A stretch of 64,000 nucleotides of DNA from Asterella californica (GCA_036924285.1 JAYKYS010000010.1:4216001-4280000); one strand, 5' to 3'. Positions 1 to 13,205 are shown, counted from the stretch's first letter. The notes: generated from the letters alone by a model not told the origin. A program made the numbers and translations.

Positions 1-2607
1 TGTCTAAAAGAAAGAAATCTTCTCATAGTCAGAATTTCATGGAGAGGAAAGTTTAAAGTCGCATGAAAATGGAGAAACAGATAAACAGAATGGTTTTGTT
101 GTCTCTTTGCAAATTCCCTCCTTAGTAGTGGCTGGTCTTTACAAAAGGTACGCTTGATGGTTTCTTGCACAATGGAAGACTCGAGAAGAAAACAATTCCC
201 TCAAAGTTCATTCTGAAAAAGAAACATCACTCGGAAACTTATCATCACTTTGGTGATTTGTTCTACTACGATAAGATCTCTCATGTCCTTAACAAGTACT
301 ATCGTAATCTCCTATAATCGTTGGTGGTTCTTCTAGCCTCTCAATACCTATAATCGTTACAAGATCAGAGAAATAGTACTTTTGAACTTTTTTGACAATG
401 CTTCTAATCCTCTCTCAAGCAATCTTCTAATGTCACACCATGCGAAAATGACCCGAGTTGATTGAAGCAATGGCGTATCCACTCGTTCTGGATGTCACTC
501 CTCCAGTTGGAAAAATTTCTCAATTTCTTTTTGTTGGGAGTCTATCGAACACTTACGTTGGAAACTTATATAAATATCATTTGACCTCTAAATATCATTT
601 GATTTCCATCTAAATTGTATACCCATGGGTCTTAACTTGTCCTTCTTTACTTGGATGTGGATCTTTTTGTCGTCGTCTTGTCGTTGATCTACTTCTATTT
701 GAAAACATAAATTTCAAATATGCAGTATGGTTCTAAAACTGCTAATAAGACAAAAGATCTTTTCTTTTTATTTTTAAATCTTTCCTTTTACTGCACCAAG
801 TGGTAGAGTTTTTTGTAAACTTGTAGAAATATTTCATTTATTTCATTTAGAGATGACGATATTATAAAGTTCGAAAGATGAAAGCATCAAACTATATCTT
901 TATCGATGCTGACCCGGGAATTAACTGTCATTAACGATATACTAACATACATAGGACATGTTAACTCATAATCTGGATTGAACTTAAGCATTATGAGACT
1001 CACGTAAGAAGTAATTTGGGGACTAAATTATGTCTATGATGTGTCTATGGATGTTTTGGAGGACTTCAATGCATACACACAAGATTTCAATGGGTTCACA
1101 TCTCTACATACATTGCATGGACGAAGACGGCTCGACAAAAGAGAAAAATCGAGACATAAAAAGAGAAAAGAGAACACTATGCTTCTATAAGAACAATAAT
1201 TGTATCCTTCAAGTCGTTGATCCAAATTTATTATCATTGGATCTACAGATCAAGGTAAAAAGAAATTAAAATAATCTTTAACCATTGAAGATTATGCAAA
1301 GTTTCATCAAATGATTTGAAAATATGAAAATAATTGACTCAGAGAAAATATATTTTCGTTCATTTACTATCTAATGGACTTAGTGATCGAAAGACCAAGC
1401 TTTTCACTTCTTGTGCTAACGCGGTCAGACATAAAAAAATTAAATGTAAAATGTTTAGATTATTATATTCTAAGTTAAAGTAAAGTTAAATCACAAAAGG
1501 CCAATTTCTCCCAACTTTAAACTCTTTATGAACAAATTTCTAATCATCTTTTACGAAAAAAATTCCACGAGGTCTGTTTGAGATGTTATTAGCATCATAG
1601 GGGTGTAGATAGATTTAAGATGTTATTAGAATCATAGTGGTGGGATCTGTCTACAAAACAAAACAGATCTCATATCAAACGATCAATTTAATCCATATGC
1701 GTAACTTTAAATCACAGAGAAAAAGATTTGAAGTTTTGATAATCTACTACAAAAGATTGAAAATATCTTTGACTTTTAGGGGTCGAATCTCTAACCTCCA
1801 ACTCTTGAATTCTCTTTTCTCCACAAACCTCAGTCCCTTGAAGTTTTACTTTAGTGCCCTCATCGTGTCTTCTCCCAACGAGTACGAAACAGAATCGTTT
1901 TTCTCTGGCTCGTCTCGTCCCTCTATCGTGGACCTCTCTTGGTATCGCAAGAGTCAGCTAGCCGGACTCCCTCTCTTCACTGCAACGTTCGCGAAGTGAT
2001 CGTCAGGTCCATTTGGGCTTGGTTGAGCACTCAGTCCCAAAGCACCCAAAGGGCGTACTGTAAAGCTTGAGTACTGCCCTGTTTCTGTAAATAATAAATG
2101 GGTGATGATGAAGTAGCACGCGCTCTGGTGCATACTTGCAGCATATCCGTATCTAAATTTCAAACTAGTCTACGAGATAACCATCACCTAAGACACCAAC
2201 GCGATCTAAAACAACCTAAGTCTAAAAGTCCGTAACCTACAATTCAAATGAGCTTGAAACTTCTAGCTTCTACCATGTTGCTTCGCAACAAAAGTGGTTA
2301 AGTTGTACATTTGAACAAAAATTCTAAACGGCTGGACACTTAGTGCGAAGCCACACTGATCAAGAATTTTTCTTCCTTCAACAACAACCAGGTTAGACCC
2401 AACCCGAGTCTTCGCGACTGGTTTCTGACACACTTCAGCTCCAGCTGAATTACTCACGTCGTTCATATAATACTCGCAGTCATAACTACTTCATGATCAG
2501 GTGCTCATCACTGCTGAATAGGCGTCATGCACAGTACAGTACAAGGTCTAAAGCAGACAATTACTTTCTCCGCAATAATGGACGTGAGGTTAAGAATGTA
2601 TACAGTC
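1..2607. other. AT-rich intergenic region, no gene recognised
   Basis: Short open frames occur on both strands, the longest 120 codons on plus at 1637-1999, but none shows a family motif or a plausible exon structure. The part nearest 2607 should hold the 3' UTR of the minus-strand copper ATPase gene; I could not identify a definite polyadenylation signal. Nothing else is supported here. Confidence 0.6.
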
Positions 2608-5600
2608 TCAGTCCTGTGCCAAAGTTCTCTCAGGGGGAGAGACTTTGCTACTGTCTGATGATGGTCGATAGAAACGTAGCAGAAGAGAGTTTGTTACAAC
2701 AAGAATGGAGCTAGCTGCCATCATCCCACCTGCATAATTCCAAGGGCCAGAGACATCTATCAGATAGAGAGATGATCAAGGGAAATGATACAAACGCTAT
2801 ACCTTCACGCTACGTGTGCTTCATTCGTCTAAACTCTTATCTGGCCAAAGCATAATATTCGTGACAGGAAACTTTCAGGTTACCTGCTAGAGACGGCGTC
2901 AAGGCGAAGTCAAATGCGGGAAGGAAGACACCAGCTGCCACTGGGATTGAGACGAGGTTGTACCCCAAGGCCCACGCAAGATTTTGATGTACTTTCCCCA
3001 TAGTCGCGCGCGCCAGCTCTACTGCATCCACGACCTGCTAAGTCCAGCTAGAGGTAAGTAAAGAGGTCAATTACTGTATCTATCCACAAAATACATCACT
3101 TCCGTAATAAACTCTATCGAGTCTGCTCTAGAGAGTACAGCTGTAAGACGTCTCCATCTAGAATCTGCAGAGATAATGGGCTGTTCCTAGGAGGTTCTGA
3201 ATAATGAGGCTGCAGAGATGCTTTGCCCTGAAAGGGTTGAAATAGTTAGAATCGCAAGGTAGGAGACACTAAGGCTTCTGCGAATCCAACACTACTCCCT
3301 GGACTTCCCCATAAACATCATTCTGACACGTAGTTCCTCGATTTCACAAGTCAATGCTGCAACCTGTGAAAGACGATTGCCGAGAAGAATGACCGAAGCA
3401 GCATCAGAGGCGGCATCCATGCGCGAGTGTATCTTCAGAGCCATCCCAACATCCGCGGACGCTAGTGCTGGAGCATCATTAACTCCGTCACCAACCTGCC
3501 TCACAAAGGTTGAAATCAGTACGAGACAGGACAAGGCAGAAGGAGTACGATGTAGATTAACTCAACAGCTTTACGTCACTCAGTTTACATTAAGTAGGAC
3601 TACAGTTCAGCATTAGTTGAGGAAACAGGAAAACGTGAAGATAAGAGGAGATAAAATTTCTTACTACTGAACGGACGATGCAGAATACAGAGAAGGTTTT
3701 CTTCCGAGTCTCAGAAGAAAACGTTCAGGGAGACCGTACAGCAGAAGCTCGAGCACAATAAGCAGATAACAGAAGATGGATACTCAAAACGGTCACAAGG
3801 GAGGAGAGCTTGAGCTAGATCGCTCCGGATGTCGAAGCTTGGGTGTCTAACAGATAGTACACGCTAAAATTTAGACAGAGCATACGCCATTCCCTACTTA
3901 ATATGACCATCGTATGATATCACGACTTGCCGTGGTTTTCAACTTCCGGTTGCTTTATTCTATCTAGTTGTCAGGGATAGTAGACTTATACATTGGTTCT
4001 TGACTAAACACAAAAAGGTGTGGCTGCCAGCAGTGCCAAGGATACGGGAAGTGGTGGATAGAGGTAACAGAGAAGTGAATAGTCTTACCATGGCCACACA
4101 ATAGCCCTGCTGTTGCAGTGACGAAATAAACTGTGACTTTTCATGTGGGCGTAACTCGGCGTGCACTGCCCCTTCCCCGATGCCAACCTCAGCTCCAACC
4201 TTGGCTACTGAAGCTTTTTTGTCACCGGATAGCATGAGAGTCTTCGTGTTCATGTCCTGCAACCTTGTATCAAGCCCATCCAAAAGAGACCGGTGGTCAT
4301 TAAAGGTATCAGTTTGTAACAGGGAAGTCAGCTCGTCGTAAATCGCAGTGTGCAGCTTCTTTGTCGAGGAGGGTGTGGATTTGAGAGCTAACCTTAGCAC
4401 TGTCTCTTTTGCGTCAGGTCGAAGACTGTCAGTGACTGCCACCGCTCCGACTATCCCCTGTCCTTCCATGCCGATGAAAACTACCGTCTGCGATTGCTTC
4501 GCGGATGACAAGCTCATTTGCCTACTCAGAGTTTCCCGCAGTGTTTGCTCCAAGTCAGGAGCTGACATCGGGGTATCCGGAGTACTTCTACTGCAGATAC
4601 CTTGAACCCAGTCAAATAAGCCCACAGCAACGATACAACCATTTACTTCAGCCAGGGCACCACAACCAGGTTCAGTAAGCTGCCCGTGCGTGCCAAGTGA
4701 CTCCAGATCCAAGGCTGCGGCACGTCTGACAATAGCTGCAGCTATGGGATGCACGGTGTTCTTCTCTACCGCAGCAGCCATTTGGAGTATACGGTTTTCG
4801 TCATGTCCTTTCACCGTCGTTACAGCAGCTACACTTGGATGTCCGTTTGTAAGGGTTCCCGTCTGTCATCGAGATATTTTGCGAAGAAAAACAAAGAAGC
4901 CACAGTTAGAAGCCCTAAAGACTAAGAGAACGCGGTCAAATCATCCAAGCAGACATACCAGAGACTGGTCCAATTTCTGCCATGTCATGCTCCTCCTTAC
5001 CTAGCAGAGCGTAGACTCCCACCGGTGCGACTGAGATACCGCACCTACTTTAACCGATGCAACTGAGGAATACGCCTACTATTACGTCTTTACAGATCCT
5101 GAAAGTTAAGACCAGGAAAACGAAGAAAACAAACCAGCAGGATTTCCTAAAATTGACTTGGCTGGATATGGCGATGAGTCTGACGTCTGCGTCGGCTTGT
5201 CTATTGGAAATTTACGAGAATCACTCACTGTGCTATAGATCCCCCACGCACGGCTTTCTTACGACTCCGCAAGAAAAGAAGAAGGAAAAGGCAATTCATT
5301 CACTAGCTCAGTTCAGGAATAGACGTAGAGATATGCTCAACCTTCAGACTGACTGGCACGGACAGATGACAGAGCATTCGTAGTTTTGAATCATCTTCTG
5401 AGAAACCTGTGCATGAGGAAACGAACCTTATCAAAAATCACAGCATCGACACCAGCCAACCGCTCCAAAATATCTCCTCCTCGTATCAAAAGTCCTTGCT
5501 TCGCCCCTGAGTTCAGCATGATCATTCAGCAACGACAGAAAGAACTGACATTCATGATGGACATCCTCTCTCTTTTACGCTACACGTCAGTTTTGCACAG

Positions 5601-8600
5601 TTGAAGACAAGTCTGTTACAACTTCACGAGATCAAAGAGAACCAACACAGCGGGGATACCGTACTGTAAGCATACCATACACTACTTTAAAGTAGGGGAA
5701 GCGTCTGTTAGGCTTATCTCACCTACGGATGTGCCTACAAGTACTGCTGTAGGAGTTGCTAATCCAAGGGCACAAGGACAAGCCACGACCTGCCAGAATC
5801 GCGTAGACAAATGTGATCAGTTCCCAGTCGATGTACCAATAGACATTTACTTCACTGGGGATAACAGATGCTCTGTCCAACTCTATGAAGATCTGAACCT
5901 AGCGTTGAAACCAGTACACGTGTTATATCCTGCTCTAGTTCTGCAGACTATGCGCAAAAGCCAGGCACTGTGATCCCCACTCGTTCAAACGTAATCAACC
6001 CATGTTACATGAGAAACTAATGACACAAAACAAGTAAAGCGGAAGTATTGCAAAAAACTGTATGCAGTCGCTGGTGGTCCCATATAAGAAGAAGACTCAC
6101 AAGCACATCTATTGCAAGTTTGAGACTCAATAGCAAGGCACTGCCATCTGGGCCTGCAGCGTCGTTGTAGAGAACATCTGGGAAGACATTCGTTCCATAA
6201 TAGTACCTGTGTTCATGGTTAACAAGTGAAATAAAGAGTTTAGCAATCGACAGTTGACTAAGTCATTCCTAATGCTTCTTATTTGTTAGCTAGAGTATTC
6301 ACACGTCTATTCTTTCTGACCAAAATTTCCAATATGACAAGGCATCCGTGACACTTATACTCCGATCTTGTATACAGTAAGAATGACTTTCTACTGTCGC
6401 TGTTAGCATGAGAAGAAGAGGATGTCGAGGACAAACCAGAAGGAGAAGGTGGCAGCCGACAACGCCATAATGGTGAAAGCAAAAGGGCCTGCTATAACAT
6501 CAGCCAACCTTTGTACCGGCGCCTCTCGACCTTGGGCGTCCTCCACCTATACTACAGAAGAAGACAAACTGCTCACTACCTGAGTTCAACTCATATTTAT
6601 CACAAGTAAAACTGCAGGCCGCTCGAATGCTCCGCACTCGTACATTACGCATGAACGGGACAGGCTTCTGGGCATTCACCAGTAAATAGGTCATAAATAG
6701 GCTCGCTATCATATGGGAAATATCATGATAAGCAATTTTCGCTATCCACTTGACTTTCAGGCACGGTCAGTACACTTGGAGTATGTTGATTCAGCTAAGG
6801 TCGCAGTAAGTTGTCCGTAATTCTCCTGCAGCAGTGATGTCGATTCCGAGGCAATGTTCCTGGGTTGGCTCTCGGATCAATCACTACCTTCCAAGCAAGG
6901 CGCCCAAGTTGTTAACCTACCAACTTTATGATATTCGATACTGTTGACTGGGCTCCTGTCGCAGTAGCCTCCACTGTGATCGGCCCCTCCTAAAGGACGA
7001 GAATGCACGTGTCACATCCTGAACAGTACCCTTTGGTCAACTACACAGAGACGAATATCAAAGTTCTCAGGTACAAGCTGGGAATCCTTAGAACAACAAT
7101 GAAGTGCATGTTTAATCTCGGGGGCACGAACTCGCTACACCAGATCTACCTGCGGTTCCAGAACGGTACTCGAATTTGAGTCATAGCACCCCGACGAGCA
7201 TTCATCATAGTTACTTATACTCAGGAACTTCAAGGAGATTATATACTTAGGGCTTTAACGAGATTTATAGCCACTCACCCAGTTGATTGTACCAGCAGAA
7301 ACACTGTGGCCGCTGGTCTTGGGTACAGGAAGAGGTTCACCAGTGAGCATGGACTCATCTACTGCACTCTTCCCTTTGATCACCTTTCCCTGCAAACACT
7401 CACATGGAACCCTTAAGATCTGTAGTAGTTCTCAAAGCGAAAATGGCTGGACTCGCCACAAGATTACACTACACACCGCATGAACATAAATCTCCAAACA
7501 ACATGGAAATTAGTCTGAGCATGGTTCGGATAAATCAGATTTTGCCAGAAATTCATTTGGGTAGCATCAAACGTGAATTAGCCCAAAACTGGTATCTAAA
7601 CCAATCATCATCAAGTTTCTCCATGGGTGCACCGAGGGAATCAACTACGTGATAAAGGAATACAGTAAGCGTTAGCACGAGAGGAAGAGGCTAGCGTACG
7701 TCAACTGGAATAGTTTCACCCGGAAGAACCAAGACGCAGTCACCAGGTCGAAGTTGCTCCGAGTCAACTCCAACCACCAATCCTTGAGTCATTCTGCCCT
7801 CACCTTCAGTAGCATCACCAGCCCCAGTTTCAGGAACGACCAGTCTTGATCTGGACGGTAACAACGACTACCCAACACACCACAGACGGTGTCAGGACCA
7901 AACTAAAATAGTTACAAAGATCTGTCATTGGCATTGTCATTGTCATTGGATTGTCATTGATTATGTGGAAGGTTACGTAGCCCGTGTAAGTAACTCTTGC
8001 GGTTTTGAGAGCTGAAAATGGAAACATAAGAACTATCCCATTTGATAGCTGCAAAGCAGCGAAACAACCAAAAGTCAAAATTGCACTGGAAGAGCACCAA
8101 GGACGAATTACCAGAAGATCTTGCATGCTGCTTGAAGCTTCAGCTCGAGCTTGTCCTTCTAGTGCCCGTCCCAGAAGCACAAAAGCTAATAGCATCACCT
8201 GTGGAGGACAGATATCTCACAAGTCACAAGTAAACCGAGGAAAGTTGCACTAGTCCAGACAAATACATTACACGCTAAGCGACTGGCACACATGCTGAAA
8301 GTCTGAGCCAGGTTTAGGTGCCACATATTCTTCACCTGACGGGTTATATATCCTGGAAACACACATTAATTGGTTGAAACTCTTCGTTGTAAGAATGGAA
8401 AACAACAGTCCAAGAGGGTATGAAGATAGTATAAAATCAGAACTACAAAGGTGAGCGTAATACCGGTTCATCAAAGAATGATGCATCCCAGTTGAGTTCT
8501 GGAAAACCAAGTGATGCCTGGAGAAAACCATCAATAGAAGGTGTGCGAATCAGGCACGGGGATGATCCGGATCGAAGGCAAAACTGTCGATGAAAAAGAC

Positions 8601-10228
8601 AGTAAAAGACAGAAAAAGACAGCCAGTCTGAGCGATTTGAAAGACCTTGATCCAGACGTTAACTTCAACAGAACTAATGAGAGCAGGGTCCAACCATGGA
8701 GGTCACGTTACTTACTGCACTGATGGCAAAGGACGCACAAGCACCCAAACCAACCAAAGAATTCATGTTCGGAGATTTCCTCCATAGCGCCTTTGCACCG
8801 TCGAACAGAAGATCTGCAAAGCAGATACCATGACCTTCTTATTACCAAGGATTCGACAGCTTAGTCAAAATGGGTAAATACACAATGATGTACAATGTAG
8901 TTGAGATTGGGACGCCCCGAAATCCTCTAAACTGATCACAACGTTTTGGCGTTGCGAAGAAGTAATTATGGAAAAATGTAAATTATCTCCAAGTGAATCT
9001 TTGTCCTTTACTAGCAGTTCCCATACCTCGACCCGGTCCCAGCAGGGTCCCTGCTGCAATGCAGGCCTTGTACACTGGGTTATGTAGAGAGCTCATGGTG
9101 GTACCTGCATTGGCGGAACATCAGAAGATGACCAATGAGCCAAAGGACCGCCTGGAAGAGGTTTTCTCGCTTAGGTTCGGTAGTGTCGAAGCTTTCAAGC
9201 GTGTGCTCTGTGCCGTCATCCATACCAACAAATGCTTGAAGTATGACGAGACAACAAGATATGCACGTGCAAGAGTGTAGCACGTTGTAATTCAAGAAAA
9301 GAGAATTGCACTCCACAGAGAATTGTTATTTGATAATGGCTACAGAGGCGGGTGGAAGAGATTGATGGGAAATTTTCTTGGATTACACACCATCCATGAC
9401 GGCGTGGATGCCCATAGAATGCAAGAAGTGTGTAACGTGAGTTCCGCAGCAGAGAGCAGCTAGAACCCACGCGAAAGCCACTTGACCCCTGCTCTTCACC
9501 AACAGTACCTCCCTCTTCCTTGCAAGTTCTTCGCGCTTTTTATGGACACTGCCCTCGACGATCCCTGCTGGTCTTGGCTTGGAAGGAAATCCACAGCTAG
9601 TAAGTTTAGAAGCGAGCTCGACTCCCACTTTGGAGTTATCCTTTGCACCCGAACCTGTAGAAGGTTTTAGATGAATGGCTGCAGTTTCTGTAATCATATT
9701 CACTGCTACCGTATTCACCCTCTCGTCGGCACTCAGTAAACTTCGTACCCTGGCCACACAACCTCCGCACATCATTCCTTGAACATCTAGTAAGACCGAA
9801 TCAGAATCCTGGGCTCCAAGAGCATCGCTTGTCTGACTCAATTCGGCTAGTCCAACGTTACTGATGGCAGAGATTCGCGTCTTTCCTCGGTGAACACCAC
9901 ATCCGTCCCTGCTAACCCTGTTCCAACTCCTGTATCCATGAATTTTACATCTCAATGACTCATCACGCGGAGGCAATGCCGATCTGAGGCCTGGAAGGGG
10001 ACTCGGTCCAGTATTGAGCTTACAAAAACGGACCTTGTAGATGTTTCTGCAGAACCTGGATTGTCTTGCGCGTACTGAACGGCTGAACCGCAGAGTAGGA
10101 GCTACAGGTGGTAAAAACTCGCTACACAGACTCCCCATTCCAGAAGGCCGCCCCACGAAAGAACTTCCGGCAAACTTGTGTGACAGAGGCCCTTGACGAG
10201 GTCTAATTGACACAATCTGGGAAGCCAT
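2608..10228 (-). CDS. PAA2: Chloroplast copper-transporting P1B-type ATPase (PAA2/HMA8 type), 17 exons
   Basis: ATP-driven Cu(I) pump; in plants PAA2/HMA8 sits in the thylakoid membrane and feeds plastocyanin. Exons, in transcript order: 9391-10228, 9027-9104, 8716-8813, 8464-8517, 8112-8198, 7700-7867, 7279-7389, 6921-6989, 6437-6546, 6101-6206, 5723-5789, 5427-5506, 4393-4862, 4089-4263, 3364-3495, 2884-3034, 2608-2729. All introns are GT-AG, phases agree throughout, and the joined length is 2916 nt (971 residues, TGA stop). Visible: a Ser/Arg-rich N terminus of about 140 residues typical of a transit peptide; heavy-metal motif GMMCGGC near 151-157; TGE actuator loop near 457; CPC metal site in a membrane helix at 577-579; phosphorylation motif DKTGT with Asp near 621; HP nucleotide-site motif near 660; GDGVND near 839; two C-terminal helices. 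The order and wording follow plant PAA2 more than PAA1. It is longer than Arabidopsis PAA2 (about 880 residues), mainly at the N terminus. The first ATG gives an MAS start. No disruption seen. Confidence 0.95.
7923..7962. repeat. Short TCATTG-type repeat inside PAA2 intron 5
   Basis: About six imperfect copies of a 6-7 base unit (TGTCATTG, GCATTG, ATTGTCATTG) lie in the intron between exons 5 and 6 of the copper ATPase gene. It is a simple-sequence tract with no evident coding role. Confidence 0.6.
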
Positions 10229-11780
10229 TCTTTCAGCCTTCTCGCTTCAGATCTTCAAATATGTTTCTCCGGAGCACACCGTTCCCTCACATATTCGCTA
10301 CCTGTACCGCTGCACAACAGAAAACCTTACCCGTTTACGAAAAGACTGACGGCAGAATCGGGACTCGAATCCGACGTTCTGGGCCCTCAGACGGGAGTAG
10401 GTTGTTTTTGCCCTGTACCAGGAAGTGCGCTAAGAAAGTGATCACCCGTGAAGCCCGGAAGCAACAACAAGCAAATTCACACTTGCAATTTATCTCCAAT
10501 CATCAACCACAATCCTGAAAGAGGGGAACCACGCTGTGCGAACTAAGGTGAAAAAAAGAAAGAGTTGACATGAACTCCAGCTTTGAGCTGATCCTGCAGT
10601 CTATATACTGACTTCTGAAGAGGAAAGACAGCAGCAAAGCAGACAGAAGATGTTGCATTTCATGCACGATGCAGTAAACAATAACCTTCAGGTTCCTGAG
10701 GTGAGATCGTGCACAAGTACTAAGGTAGGACCAAGTGGCTGTACAGTAACCTCCAAGTCCGCGTCGACAGTGTAAGTAACACTGTCGACGCGGACTTGGA
10801 GCTTCTGAGAACAGCAAAAAGCGGAGGCTGGAAAGAAGTACCTGCACACAAGTGTCGTAACACCTTACCTCTTGAAACGAAGTTGCATAAACATCCGATA
10901 GTCAACCTGAAACTCTACCACACCGGATTTCAGGTTCTCGTGTGACTTCTTTCCGGAAGAATGTTCTTCGTCAAAACCACATCTTACAGTCGGTGACAGC
11001 CATCTCAAAGTATGCTGATAATCAGTTAAAAGAGGTACGGACAGAGACATTCCAACCAGGGGGACCATCAAGATCGGCTGTGGTCAATGCTGCAAGGCAC
11101 AGCTGCTCGAGAAACTCCCTGGGTGAGTAGATGCCATGAAAACATGGTTCGGAAGATGAATGTTTTAATCAGAAATATGCAAACTTTTGATGCGTGTGTG
11201 GAGTTTGTTGTCGGGAAGTTGCCAACAAAATTCGGCCCAAACTAGAACTCACCAATTTTGTCCGGACTATTTTCCTCTAATGCCGGGAATCCTTCACCCT
11301 TAGGGAAGATAAGTCCACATCCAACCACAAAGAACATATTCTACACACTCGCTGAGTGGACCAGAAGCAGATCATCATTCGGAACACACAAATCACAGGA
11401 TTGTGACTAACAAGCGGCCAGAACTTTCCGCCTTCCACGCACTGGGGTCCGCATGAATTTTGGATAAGTACTCCCATAGTAAAGGAAAGGTCCTGCTTCC
11501 GGATTGCTCCAGCAGCTTCGCATTTGTGTTCCTGAATCCTTGATGGGCCCGGGCCCGGGGCCCTTCCCCTGCCCCTGGCCAATCGGGCTTGTCTCCTTAC
11601 TGACTGCCCGCCCCCACTGGTGAGTGGTCCTAGACTGGCACCGGAGGCCCGACGCGTGTCGGATACCAGACAAGTAGGGAAACCTCACCGTGGATACAAG
11701 GCGATGACTACCAAACCAGCGGTGGAAAGAAAAACTACTTGGCACGATAGCTATGTCTGGTAAGTTGCATAATCTCCTCA
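10229..11780. other. Upstream flank of PAA2; possible minus-strand exons of an unrecognised gene
   Basis: The PAA2 promoter and 5' UTR should lie here. On minus, 11014-10869 is open and ends in a good donor (GAG then GTAAGG). Then 10804-10688 follows a pyrimidine-rich acceptor and is open for 38 residues up to a TGA, in a hydrophobic beta-like pattern. The two frames do not join cleanly across the simplest splice, and I recognise no family, so no gene model is proposed. A GC-rich near-palindrome (GGGCCCGGGCCCGGGGCCC) lies at 11545-11563. Confidence 0.3.
10751..10801. repeat. Perfect 23-bp inverted repeat with 5-nt loop
   Basis: Arms 10751-10773 and 10779-10801 are exact reverse complements around the loop AAGTA. 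The arms are GC-richer than the surroundings and contain GTCGAC. The next base on each side does not pair, so the palindrome has sharp ends. It lies about 520 bp upstream of the PAA2 start codon, inside an open minus-strand frame. Confidence 0.9.
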
Positions 11781-12122
11781 AGTAAAGAGGTTCTAGTTTC
11801 CATGAGATGAGTCAAAGATGTATCCTTTTGTCAACAGACGAAAAAAATGCTCAAACTCTCTTTTGCAAAGCTTCCGCTAATGTTCTTTGTAATGTAATAT
11901 TGATACTCAATTGCACATATAATTGATATATCATCATAGAGATAAAGTAATCCGTCTAAAGTTCTCCATCTACATACTTGCTAACATGTCAGTAAACTTG
12001 AGATGTCTTCATCCAAAGATCTCAGTTGCAAAGGGGAAAATATTGTATCTGTATTTGAGTATTCATTGCTCTTATGTTCCTTCGGCAAAGAAACTGCATG
12101 TCCCGAAGTAAGTGACATCTGA

Positions 12123-12198
12123 TGAATATACTCCAATATGGGTGTTGAATCTTTACCGGTTGAATATACTCCAATATGACTGTTGAATCATTATCGGT
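12123..12198. repeat. Two-copy 38-bp direct tandem repeat
   Basis: Units 12123-12160 and 12161-12198 both begin TGAATATACTCCAATATG and end in an ACCGGT or ATCGGT variant. Only a few substitutions separate them. No coding or regulatory role is evident. Confidence 0.8.
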
Positions 12199-12625
12199 TG
12201 TGATGGCTCAGACATCTAAACCCTCGCCTAGGACCAAGATTACACGAAAAACATATCTTTTGTCGACCGGATAAGGACAGTCATAAGATTTTCCTGGTGA
12301 AAGGTGAAAAAGAAAAGAGATGTTCCGCTACATCTAGAGTGTGGACGCGAGTGTTCGCTCTCAGGTTTTATTGAGGATGACAGGAAGAGTGCCCAGAAGC
12401 ACGATGTCATTTTCCAGTTAGCCTTTAGGCACGGTCTTGTTTGGCAGCTGCAAGACTTTATTTTTAGTGCTAAAAAACTGGAGCTCAAGGGCTAGAAAAA
12501 TATCGAGTTGATAAGAAGTTGACCACTCGAAAGTTTATCGGTTACAAGACGAGAGACGTGGAATAGAACAGATATGTTACTAGAGTGATAAAGTTTAGAG
12601 AATATACCGGTAATGTACAGATAGG

Positions 12626-12905
12626 TGTCCCAAGTGGTTTAGCCTACAGTCCTCTGGGAGAGATCGTGGGTTCAATCTCTTACGGGCACGGTTGGAGATG
12701 CATGCGTTTGCAAACTCTTAATGAAGCTTCTGGTTCGAGTCTCGCTGTGGTGGACTCACAAAGAGAGTCTCATGGTCCGCAAAGACCCAAGTCTCGCTGT
12801 GATGGACTCACATGGACAATATCATGATCTAAAGCTTCTGATCCGAGTCCCTCTGTAGTGAACTCACATAGACATTCTCATGGTCCACAAAGACCCCAAG
12901 GTACA
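12626..12905 (+). repeat. tRNA-derived SINE-like unit followed by 65-bp repeats
   Basis: Near 12634 there is a polymerase III box-A-like stretch (TGGTTTAGCCTA). A box-B match GGTTCAATCTC lies at 12669-12679, flanked by bases able to form a T-arm with wobble pairs. Downstream, a unit of about 65 bp built around CGAGTCTCGCTGTGGTGGAC and a conserved CATGGTCC step appears at 12725-12788, partially at 12789-12833, and again at 12834-12897. The combination fits a tRNA-headed SINE with an internally repeated tail. Target duplications were not identified. Confidence 0.45.
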
Positions 12906-13180
12906 GGGAACAACATTTACCATTTATTCTCGGAGTTCCCATCTTATCACACAGAGAGTGTATTCGTTAGGCTGCTGGTTCATCACATTCATCCAGTCGT
13001 TCAGCAGCTCGAAACTTAAACTTCAACCTCTGAATCCTCTCCGTGTCAAAATAACTTTAGGATTACAATAAAAATTACAGTGAAACCTCGTTATAATCAC
13101 GCACTTGATGACCTTATATTTTGTGATTATAACGATTCGCGATTATAAATTTATAATCATATCATTGCAGAAGTACAAAA

Positions 13181-13205
13181 TATATATATATATATATATA
13201 TATAT
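13181..13205. repeat. (TA)n microsatellite
   Basis: An uninterrupted run of TA dinucleotides, about 12 units, in a very AT-rich stretch. Just upstream (13081-13160) several ATAATC/GATTAT inverted motifs occur, possibly the end of a degraded transposon. Confidence 0.9.

Noticed and set aside
1637..1999. 120-codon plus-strand frame
   Set aside because: No domain, no exon partners, and composition like the surrounding non-coding DNA.
4264..4392. Treating the extra 43 codons as a true protein insertion in the P-domain
   Set aside because: GT and AG borders with matching phase restore the family's usual spacing when removed, so an intron is the better model. The retained form is kept only as a finding.
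10340..10400. Minus-strand sequence resembling the 3' half of a tRNA (GGATTCGAGTCCCGA with an ATTCTGCC end)
   Set aside because: No matching 5' acceptor strand or D-arm at tRNA spacing, and the putative T-stem has a mismatch. Not a tRNA gene.
13080..13160. CAGTGAAACCTCGTTATAA, similar to ends of pogo/Tc1-type elements
   Set aside because: No inverted partner end was found within a reasonable distance, so no element could be defined.
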